Positions 1 through 4,807 of a stretch of 7,676 nucleotides of DNA are shown piece by piece. The notes below the pieces were generated by a model, which had not been told where the DNA came from, did not search any database, and worked only from the letters and a program-made list of their open reading frames with translations. Numbering within the stretch: the stretch's first letter is position 1; every line of letters begins with the position of its first letter. The stretch spans positions 1 to 7,676 of the forward strand of contig CAMOHY010000094.1 of assembly GCA_946615495.1 (NCBI GenBank). The letters run 5' to 3'. The translations under genes and the position numbers were made by a program. Origin of the DNA: an uncultured Clostridia bacterium. GTDB lineage: Bacteria > Bacillota > Clostridia > Christensenellales > Aristaeellaceae.

Positions 1-118
1 TGCGCTTCATGAAGGTAACGATCACAAACCCGCCGCCGAAGGTAAAGGCGCTGATATACAGCATGCTCAGAAACAGGGTTAGCAAAGGACGGCGCGGGGC
101 GCGTTTTTCCTGTTCCAT
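1..118 (-). CDS. Chromate (oxyanion) transporter family protein, N-terminal part
   Basis: This is the first 39 codons of a membrane protein that continues beyond the left edge. The start ATG is at 118-116 on the minus strand, preceded by AGGAGG at about 122-127. The visible protein has a short basic cytoplasmic lead (MEQEKRAPRRP) and then the beginning of a first membrane helix with the glycine signature ISAFTFGGGFVIVTFMKR. An AFTFGGG stretch at this place is typical of the ChrA/CHR transporter family, which in Firmicutes often occurs as short paired half-size proteins; known members export chromate, a sulfate analogue. It begins only 22 bp after the stop of the sulfatase remnant and so probably reads through from the divergent control region near 630. 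No promoter of its own was seen. The family call rests on this short stretch; whether the substrate is chromate, sulfate or something else cannot be told. Confidence 0.72.
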   Translation of the reverse strand, partial: MEQEKRAPRRPLLTLFLSMLYISAFTFGGGFVIVTFMKR

Positions 119-140
119 ACAGCCTCCTGTCAACGATTCT

Positions 141-340
141 TTAGGTTTTGCCCAGATTCTGATATTTCACCGGCGGGGGCCAATGCAGCCCGCGCTGATT
201 GTACAGCCCATAGGAGGGAGAAGCGGAGAATTCTCCCGCGTCAAAGCCCGCCAGCCGCCCATCCCGGACCCAATCCAGGTCTTCGCCGTGGAGGCGGCGG
301 ATGAGCTCCTGGGTAAGACGGGCTTGAACGGCTTGGGTTT
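141..340 (-). pseudogene. Sulfatase remnant: C-terminal tail behind an orphan ribosome binding site
   Basis: The minus strand is open for about 63 codons ending at TAA (143-141). It reads TQAVQARLTQELIRRLHGED, then DLDWVRDGRLAGFD, and ends with YGLYNQRGLHWPPPVKYQNL. A helix followed by a '.W.RDGRL.G' segment and a 'N.RG..WPPP' tail resembles the extreme C-terminus of bacterial arylsulfatases; this is recognition by eye. Everything before it is gone: no catalytic C-x-P-x-R motif and no metal ligands. A strong AAGGAGG (341-347) sits just upstream with no start codon at the expected distance. This suggests a deletion removed the start and most of the gene (normally 450-500 codons) while sparing the ribosome binding site and the last 60 codons. 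It lies between the GH28-like remnant and the ChrA-type gene, in a former minus-strand operon. The tail differs from that of the intact sulfatase at 868-2202, so it is not a duplicate of it. Confidence 0.62.
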
Positions 341-354
341 CCTCCTTTTCCCGT

Positions 355-602
355 TTATTTTACGGCATAGTCCACCGTTTCGTCAACATTCAGCCATTCA
401 CCCGCACACGGAAACATTTTGGAACCGCACGTTCCAGGCGCTGCGAAGAAAAAAACGGGCGGATAGGCCCGGCGGGACAGTCGCCGGGAGAAACCGTCAA
501 TTCGCCGCCGCCCTGGTTTTTCATCGCGCCGATTGCCCGCTGGAATGCCTCCGTCCAGTCCTGCCCATCATGGGACCATGCGCTGTAATCGGTAATATCC
601 AT
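355..602 (-). pseudogene. GH28 (polygalacturonase-like) remnant, internally deleted
   Basis: The start is ATG at 602-600, chosen over ATG 635 because AGGAGG (612-617) precedes it with about 9 bp spacing and because position 635 lies inside an operator and upstream of the -10 box. The N-terminus (MDITDYSAWSHDGQDWTEAF, then QRAIGAMKNQGGGELTVSPG and GPIRP) matches the opening of GH28 / pectate-lyase-3 beta-helix proteins, where 'QGGG.L.VPPG....GPI' forms the cap and first turn. After roughly 50 codons homology stops. A second frame (436-401) reads WNVRFQNVSVCG, a typical 'N..F.NV.V' beta-helix rung. After one extra base at 400, a third frame (399-355) reads EWLNVDETVDYAVK and a stop. The simplest reading is loss of several hundred internal codons plus a later single-base frameshift. 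Family members are about 400-500 residues. There is no signal peptide, so the ancestor was probably cytoplasmic and acted on imported uronate oligosaccharides. Confidence 0.66.
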
Positions 603-625
603 GTTCGTGATCCTCCTCTCATAGC

Positions 626-654
626 ATATTAGCATAACGTTATTTATTTTTCAA
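626..654 (-). promoter_or_regulatory. Minus-strand sigma-A-type promoter for the GH28/sulfatase/ChrA arm
   Basis: Read on the minus strand, TTGAAA (654-649) is followed by exactly 17 bp and TAATAT (631-626), close to the TTGACA/TATAAT consensus. Transcription would begin near 619, leaving a very short leader with the ribosome binding site (612-617) almost at the 5' end and the start codon at 602. The 17-bp spacer contains the palindrome ATAACGTTAT (634-643), so a repressor bound there would directly block RNA polymerase. No experimental start site is known; the call rests on box quality, spacing and position. Confidence 0.68.
634..643. promoter_or_regulatory. LacI-type operator O1 (ATAACGTTAT)
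   Basis: A perfect 10-bp palindrome with a central CpG, lying between the -35 and -10 boxes of the minus-strand promoter. On the minus strand the flank reads AAATAAATAACGTTAT, so one arm resembles the longer O2 site at 738-759. LacI-family repressors typically bind such palindromes with a central CG step that is kinked by hinge-helix leucines. The LacI gene at 3592-4644 is the obvious candidate to bind here, but this is inferred from proximity. Confidence 0.7.
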
Positions 655-737
655 TATAAAAAAGAGCAAAAAATGCGATTATGCCCGGAAAATGAACCTA
701 AAATTTGTTTATTTCAGAAATTTTGTGGACAAAATTT

Positions 738-759
738 ATAAAAATAACGTTATTTTTAT
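738..759. promoter_or_regulatory. LacI-type operator O2: 22-bp perfect palindrome
   Basis: Eleven bases on each side of the central CG (748/749) are exactly complementary. The core is ATAACGTTAT (744-753), as in O1, extended by A-rich and T-rich arms. The right end overlaps the first base of the TTGACA -35 box (759-764) of the sulfatase promoter, so occupancy should hinder RNA polymerase. The centres of O1 and O2 are 110 bp apart, which is compatible with looping, although that remains untested. Because the arms are AT-rich, the 10-bp core carries most of the specificity. Confidence 0.75.
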
Positions 760-787
760 TGACAAGGCAGCCGCTTTCGTGTATAAC
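759..787 (+). promoter_or_regulatory. Promoter of the sulfatase-maturase-regulator arm
   Basis: TTGACA (759-764), a 17-bp spacer, then TATAAC (782-787): a consensus -35 box, one mismatch in the -10 box and ideal spacing. The transcript should start near 794, giving a leader of about 75 nt before the sulfatase start at 868. The palindromic operator O2 ends on the first base of the -35 box. The stretch 655-737 between the two promoters is AT-rich, and I see no gene in it. Confidence 0.8.
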
Positions 788-867
788 AAAGATGTCCGTA
801 TAACCAGAGAGAAAGCGCGCCTTTCACCTTTACAGAGAATTGCTGCGGCAGGGGAGAGTGAAAAAAC

Positions 868-2202
868 ATGGCTTTACCCAATATCATCTTTTATTTTTCC
901 GATCAGCAGCGCTGGGACACCATGGGCTGCTATGGCCAGCGGCTGCCGGTGACGCCGGTGCTGGACGGGCTGGCGCAGGAGGGCACCTTGTTTGAAAACG
1001 CCTTCACCTGCCAGCCGGTCTGCGGCCCCGCCCGCGCCTGCCTGCAATCCGGCATGTACGCCACGGAAGTGAACTGCCATAAAAATCACCGCATTCTTCC
1101 CGAAAACATGGACACCCTGGCCCGCCGCCTCAACGCCGCCGGATACTTGACGGCTTACGTGGGCAAATGGCACCTGGCCAGCAACGAGGAAGCCTCCTAC
1201 CGGGAAAAGGCCGTTCCGGTGGAGCGCCGGGGCGGCTACCAGTATTGGATGGCGGCGGACGCCCTGGAAATGACCTCCCACGGCTACAATGGCTACGTGT
1301 TTGACGGCGACATGAACCGCCACGATTTTGTGGGCCACCGGGTGGACTGCATCAACGCCTATGCCATCGATTTTCTGCATCAATACGCGGAGAGCAAGGA
1401 GCAAAGGCCCTTCTTCCTCTTCGTTTCTCAATTGGACCCCCACCACCAGAACGACCATAACCGCTACGAGGGCCCGGACAACAGCAAGCGCCGCTTTGCC
1501 GGCTATGACGTTCCCCCCGATCTGGTGGGCACCGCCGGGGATTGGCGGGAGAATTTTCCCGATTATCTGGGCCAATGCAACCTGCTGGACCAGAACGTGG
1601 GCAAGCTGATGGACACGCTGGAGGATATGGGCATCAAGGACAATACCGTGTTCTTCTATTCCGCCGATCATGGCAGCCATTTCCGCACCAGGAACTCAGA
1701 ATACAAGCGTTCCTGCGAGGACGCCTGCCTGCATGTGCCCCTCATTGCCTGGGGCGGGCCGTTCCGGGGGAGAGGCCGCATCAGCGAGCTGGTGAGCCTG
1801 ATCGACGTGCCGCCCACCATCCTGGAAACCGCGGGCGTTCAGCCCCCCGATCATTACCGGGGCCATTCCCTGGTGCCGCTGGCGGAGGGGGAAAAGGAAA
1901 ACTGGCCCGACGCCGTGTATGCCCAAATCAGCGAAGCGGAAACGGGGCGCACCGTGCGCACAGCCGATTTTAAATACGCGGTGCGCGCGCCGGAATTCCA
2001 CATGGAGGAGCCCTACGCCCCGGTGTATGTGGAAAATAAGCTGTATGACCTAAAGGTAGATCCCGCAGAACGCGTCAACCTGATCGACAGGCCGGAATAC
2101 GAATCCGTTCGGGCGGACATGCGCCGCAGGCTGCGCGCCTTTATGGCGCTGGCCCACGAGCCGGAAGCGGAAATACTTCCCGCCCAGCGAAAGGAAGGAT
2201 GA
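868..2202 (+). CDS. Type I sulfatase, cytoplasmic, Cys-type formylglycine site
   Basis: A 444-residue sulfatase that would hydrolyse sulfate esters, probably on an imported sugar or oligosaccharide. The N-terminus NIIFYFSDQQRWD gives the first metal ligands (Asp12, Gln13). The active-site motif is C52-G-P-A-R56 within CQPVCGPARACLQSGMY, the C-x-P-x-R form whose cysteine is oxidised to formylglycine. GKWHL supplies Lys100 and His102, and SADHG supplies the second metal pair Asp267/His268, followed by Lys280. The C-terminal subdomain (LYDLKVDPAERVNL) is normal and the length is typical, so it appears intact. There is no signal peptide or membrane segment, so it should stay in the cytoplasm. The ATG at 868 follows AGGGGAGAG (about 850-858). 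It is first in an operon-like set with its maturase and a LacI regulator, controlled by the promoter at 759-787. The exact substrate is unknown; the nearby GH28 remnant hints at a uronate-containing glycan. Confidence 0.93.
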   Translation: MALPNIIFYFSDQQRWDTMGCYGQRLPVTPVLDGLAQEGTLFENAFTCQPVCGPARACLQSGMYATEVNCHKNHRILPENMDTLARRLNAAGYLTAYVGKWHLASNEEASYREKAVPVERRGGYQYWMAADALEMTSHGYNGYVFDGDMNRHDFVGHRVDCINAYAIDFLHQYAESKEQRPFFLFVSQLDPHHQNDHNRYEGPDNSKRRFAGYDVPPDLVGTAGDWRENFPDYLGQCNLLDQNVGKLMDTLEDMGIKDNTVFFYSADHGSHFRTRNSEYKRSCEDACLHVPLIAWGGPFRGRGRISELVSLIDVPPTILETAGVQPPDHYRGHSLVPLAEGEKENWPDAVYAQISEAETGRTVRTADFKYAVRAPEFHMEEPYAPVYVENKLYDLKVDPAERVNLIDRPEYESVRADMRRRLRAFMALAHEPEAEILPAQRKEG

Positions 2203-2208
2203 GCGGCT

Positions 2209-2406
2209 ATGACGGCACTATCCAGAAAAAATGCACAGAGGCTCCTATTTTCAGCGGCATTGGGGCATTCTGATGCGCTCAAGCAGGCTGCTGCTATCAG
2301 CAGCGCTGATAAGGCATTGGCAGATCAAATCGAGGGGGCAGGCCGCTGCGGCGGCCCGCCCCTCCTCTTTAAAGAGATAAAAAGATGCTGGCATCATGGT
2401 ATATAG
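2209..2406 (+). CDS. Doubtful small open frame, 65 codons
   Basis: An ATG at 2209 lies 10 bp after AAGGAAGG (2191-2198), giving a 65-residue frame starting MTALSRKNAQRLLFSAALGH. I recognise no family, and there are no membrane segments or metal-binding motifs. Its second half runs through a strong GC hairpin (2332-2364) and into the possible maturase promoter, which argues against a conserved protein. It may be a remnant of a lost gene whose start signals survived, a leader peptide, or chance. Composition is mixed and less GC-rich than the neighbouring genes. Confidence 0.2.
   Translation: MTALSRKNAQRLLFSAALGHSDALKQAAAISSADKALADQIEGAGRCGGPPLLFKEIKRCWHHGI
2287..2304 (+). repeat. Perfect 7-bp inverted repeat in the sulfatase-maturase gap
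   Basis: GCTGCTG (2287-2293) and CAGCAGC (2298-2304) flank a CTAT loop and could form a stable RNA hairpin. There is no T-run after it, so it is not a terminator alone. It lies 28 bp before the larger GC hairpin, so the intergenic transcript would be well structured. Function unknown. Confidence 0.45.
2332..2370 (+). terminator. GC-rich hairpin after the sulfatase gene, weak terminator or processing element
   Basis: GAGGGG (2332-2337) pairs with CCCCTC (2359-2364), and GGCCGC (2341-2346) pairs with GCGGCC (2351-2356) around a TGCG loop, with a small GCA/CG internal bulge. The stem is very stable, but the tail is CTCTTT rather than a clean T-run, so termination would be partial. A separate 12-bp palindrome, CTCTTTAAAGAG (2365-2376), follows directly. 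Likely effects are lowering maturase and regulator expression relative to sulfatase, or stabilising the sulfatase message. Confidence 0.5.
2397..2405 (+). promoter_or_regulatory. Possible extended -10 promoter before the maturase
   Basis: TGGTATATA fits an extended -10 element (TG, one base, then TATAnn), but no convincing -35 box is found 17 bp upstream. If used, transcription would begin near 2412, about 30 nt before the maturase start, giving the maturase and LacI gene some operator-independent expression. This is a weak call from sequence alone. Confidence 0.3.
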
Positions 2407-2442
2407 ATACTCTTATTTTTGAAGGATTCGAGGGAAAAACGG

Positions 2443-3576
2443 ATGAAAAACGTGTCGCTGCTCATTAAGCCCGCCTCCGGCCTGTGCGATATGCGCTGCG
2501 CCTACTGCTTCTACGCGGATGAAACGGAGCACCGGCAGGAAAAAAACAAGGGCATGATGACGCTGAAAACGGCGGAAAAGCTGATTGACAGCGCCTTTTC
2601 CTCCGTAGAGAAGCGGGGAAGCGTTACCTTTTCCTTCCAGGGGGGCGAACCCACTTTGGCGGGCCTCGATTTTTTCCGCTCCTTTGTGGAAATGGCGCAG
2701 GCGCGGAACCCCGGCGGCGTGACCGTGCAATGGGGCCTGCAGACCAACGGCCTGCGCCTGAATGAGGAATGGGCTGCCTTTTTGGCCCGGCAGCGTTTTC
2801 TCACCGGCGTTTCCATTGACGGGGATTTATCCAGCCACGACGCCTTCCGCCGCGACGCCCAGGGACAAGGCACCTATGGGCGGGTGAAGGAGCATTTGGC
2901 GCTGCTCAGGGAAAAGGGAGCGGAGGCGAATATTCTTTGCGTGGTCAACAGCCTGACCGCCCGGAGCCCCAAGAAAACCTACCGGGCCCTGAAGGCGCTG
3001 AATACGGGCTTTTTGCAGTTCATTCCCTGCCTGGACCCGCTGGGCGCGGCGCGGGGAAAAATGAAATGGTCCCTTACACCGGAAGCCTACGGCCAGTTCC
3101 TTTGCGGCGTGTTTGACGAATGGTTTCAGGATTGGCGCGCCGGGCGGTACGTCAGCGTCCGGCTGTTTGACGATTTGGTGCATATGGCCCTGGGCCAGCC
3201 GCCCAGCACCTGCGCCTCCTGCGGCCAGTGCGGGGGATACCTGGTGGTGGAGGCCGACGGCAGCGTGTATCCCTGCGATTTTTACGCGCTGGATGAATGG
3301 CGGCTGGGCAGCGTGGAGGAGGGAATCTCCGCCCTGATGGCGTGCGAAAAAATGCGGGCCTTTATCCAGCGCAGCCGGAGCAAGCCCGCCGCCTGCGCGG
3401 ATTGCGCCTTCTTTCCCCTGTGCCGGGGCGGCTGCCCCAGGGATTGGGTGCAGGGCGCGGGGGGAGAAGAAAACTATTTTTGCCGGTCCTTTACCGCTCT
3501 GTTTCGCTATGCCTGGCCGCGGCTTTTGCAGATTGCCCAGGCGGAAAGGCTGGCCATGGGCGGCCCCAGGGGCTGA
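2443..3576 (+). CDS. Anaerobic sulfatase-maturating enzyme (radical SAM/SPASM)
   Basis: A 377-residue radical SAM enzyme that converts the active-site cysteine (or serine) of sulfatases to formylglycine without oxygen. The N-terminal SAM cluster motif is C15-x3-C19-x2-C22 within LCDMRCAYCFY. QGGEPTL (66-72) is the usual SAM-binding GGEP motif. The C-terminal SPASM domain has Cys257, 260, 263, 278, 318, 321, 327, 331 and 347, in the CxxCG...PCDFY...CxxC.....C...C pattern expected for two extra [4Fe-4S] clusters. Asp279, right after Cys278, matches the position of the proposed catalytic base Asp277 of the Clostridium perfringens enzyme. All key residues are present and the length fits the family. 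ATG 2443 is preferred over TTG 2419 because GAGGG (2430-2434) lies 8 bp before it and nothing suitable precedes the TTG. Its partner is surely the upstream sulfatase, which carries C-x-P-x-R. The LacI gene follows after 15 bp, suggesting cotranscription. Confidence 0.95.
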   Translation: MKNVSLLIKPASGLCDMRCAYCFYADETEHRQEKNKGMMTLKTAEKLIDSAFSSVEKRGSVTFSFQGGEPTLAGLDFFRSFVEMAQARNPGGVTVQWGLQTNGLRLNEEWAAFLARQRFLTGVSIDGDLSSHDAFRRDAQGQGTYGRVKEHLALLREKGAEANILCVVNSLTARSPKKTYRALKALNTGFLQFIPCLDPLGAARGKMKWSLTPEAYGQFLCGVFDEWFQDWRAGRYVSVRLFDDLVHMALGQPPSTCASCGQCGGYLVVEADGSVYPCDFYALDEWRLGSVEEGISALMACEKMRAFIQRSRSKPAACADCAFFPLCRGGCPRDWVQGAGGEENYFCRSFTALFRYAWPRLLQIAQAERLAMGGPRG

Positions 3577-3591
3577 ACGGGAGGAAGAAGC

Positions 3592-4644
3592 ATGGAAAAA
3601 ATGCAGCCAACGCTAAAGGACCTGGCCCAGCGGCTGAACCTGTCCGTGGGTACGGTGCAGCGGGCGCTGAACAATAAAGGCGGCTACCGGCCTGAAACCC
3701 AGCGCCGGGTGCTGGAGGAAGCGGAAAAAATCGGCTACACCGTAAACGCCGCCGCCTCCGCCCTTCGCAGGCCGCCTATTGCCATTGCGGTGGTGCTGCC
3801 GGAGCCGGTGGGAAACAACAAGTATTTTTATCAGTATGTGTGGCAGGGCGTTGAACTGGCCTGCCGGGAGCTGGCAGTGTACCAAATCAGCTTCCAAAAA
3901 ATATTTGCCAACACCCATTCCGATGATTTTTGGGATACGCTGAATCGCCTTTCCTTATCCGGCGATATCCAGGGGCTGATTACCGTTTCCAACCGGGACG
4001 CCCGGTTTGAGGCGGCCATGCGGCAATTTCAGGAAAAGGGCATTCCTTATTCCTTCATCAACACCGGCAGCACGCCCCACGATATGCGCTTTTCCGTCAG
4101 CACAGGCTGCCTGGCGGCGGATATTTTGGCTTTGGCCCATAAAAACGCCGGCGGCCAGGCGCTGCTGCTGGGCGGCTCCTACGATAATGAGCTGCACCGC
4201 CGCCGGGTGCTGGATTTTTCGGAAAGGCTGCGGGAAAGCTGCGGCCAGGTGTCCACCCTGGAAATTCATGAGTACCATGACCTGAACAAGCTGCGCGGCA
4301 CGCTGATTTCCATGCTGAAAAGCCTGGACACCCTGAGCGGCATTTTTTCCGTTTCCACCCGTGAAACCCTGTGCATGTGCCAGGCGGTGGCGGACGCGGG
4401 CTTTTCCGGCAAAATCACCACCATCGGCGTGGACGCGTTCCCGGAATTGCTGCCTTATTTCCAAAATGGCACCCTGACGGCCAGCATTTATCATTATCCC
4501 TCCCGGCTGGCCTACTCCGTGTTCTACCAGCTGGCGGCGCAATTGGCCAGCATTCAGGCGCCCAGCGTTACCCAATTGATCCCGGCGGTGCCGGTGTTCC
4601 TCTCCAGCGCGGACTTTTTTTGCAAAACGGAGGGAATTATCTGA
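3592..4644 (+). CDS. LacI-family transcriptional regulator
   Basis: A 350-residue repressor-type protein. The N-terminal helix-turn-helix (residues 7-28) reads TLKDLAQRLNLSVGTVQRAL, followed by NNKGGYRPETQRRVLEEAEK and the hinge NAAASALRR with Leu58 at the usual minor-groove intercalating place. Residues 62-350 form a periplasmic-binding-protein-like sensor domain (VVLPEPVGNNKYFYQYVWQG onward), expected to bind a sugar. The recognition helix has Gly20 and Gln23 (SVGTVQRAL) where most family members have SVSTVSRVL, so an unusual operator is possible. ATG 3592 follows GGGAGGAAG (3579-3587), 15 bp after the maturase stop, so it is probably expressed with the sulfatase operon and autoregulated through O2. 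It is followed by an intrinsic terminator. The likely targets are the ATAACGTTAT sites at 634-643 and 738-759, inferred from locality and the central CpG. The effector is unknown, probably a product of the sulfated glycan. Confidence 0.92.
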   Translation: MEKMQPTLKDLAQRLNLSVGTVQRALNNKGGYRPETQRRVLEEAEKIGYTVNAAASALRRPPIAIAVVLPEPVGNNKYFYQYVWQGVELACRELAVYQISFQKIFANTHSDDFWDTLNRLSLSGDIQGLITVSNRDARFEAAMRQFQEKGIPYSFINTGSTPHDMRFSVSTGCLAADILALAHKNAGGQALLLGGSYDNELHRRRVLDFSERLRESCGQVSTLEIHEYHDLNKLRGTLISMLKSLDTLSGIFSVSTRETLCMCQAVADAGFSGKITTIGVDAFPELLPYFQNGTLTASIYHYPSRLAYSVFYQLAAQLASIQAPSVTQLIPAVPVFLSSADFFCKTEGII

Positions 4645-4665
4645 TCTTGTCGAATAGATAAAGAT

Positions 4666-4701
4666 ACGCGCCGCGTAAATAGTGTGCGGCGCGTCGTTTT
4701 T
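4666..4701 (+). terminator. Intrinsic terminator after the LacI gene
   Basis: ACGCGCCGC (4666-4674) and GCGGCGCGT (4686-4694) form a perfect 9-bp GC-rich stem with an 11-nt loop, followed after two bases by TTTTT (4697-4701). It lies 22 bp past the regulator stop and ends the sulfatase-maturase-regulator unit. The hairpin also covers GTG 4682, the furthest upstream possible start of the helicase frame, which makes that start unlikely. Confidence 0.88.
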
Positions 4702-4790
4702 ACGCTGGCATTTTTTACGCCGCTTGATGAAAATGGCTGTTTTTGATTCATTTGAAGCGCGCAAAATGATAAAGCCGGAGCATGCGAAAA

Positions 4791-4807
4791 AAGGGGGTGA
4801 GGATTTG
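4791..4807 (+). promoter_or_regulatory. Strong ribosome binding site selecting a TTG start for the helicase
   Basis: AAGGGGGTGA (4791-4800) matches the 16S-complementary AAGGAGGTGA at nine of ten bases, and its GGGGG core ends 7 bp before the in-frame TTG at 4805. Upstream in-frame candidates (GTG 4682, ATG 4727, ATG 4733, ATG 4766) lack a comparable site. No convincing -35/-10 pair was found in 4702-4790, so the helicase promoter remains unidentified. Confidence 0.65.

Noticed and set aside
9..632. Plus-strand 207-codon open frame across the remnants
   Set aside because: It is antisense to the ChrA-type start and to both remnants whose minus-strand protein similarity is visible; its own translation looks random.
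692..952. Plus-strand 86-codon frame starting MNLKFVYFRNFVDK
   Set aside because: It would span operator O2, the sulfatase promoter and the sulfatase start in another frame, without a ribosome binding site.
874..1680. Minus-strand 268-codon open frame opposite the sulfatase
   Set aside because: The antisense sulfatase motifs explain it; it has no recognisable domain and no sensible ribosome binding site.
4697..4720. Direct repeat TTTTTACGC at 4697-4705 and 4712-4720
   Set aside because: It is only 9 bp and T-rich, beginning in the terminator T-run, with nothing inserted between the copies to suggest a target-site duplication or an att site.
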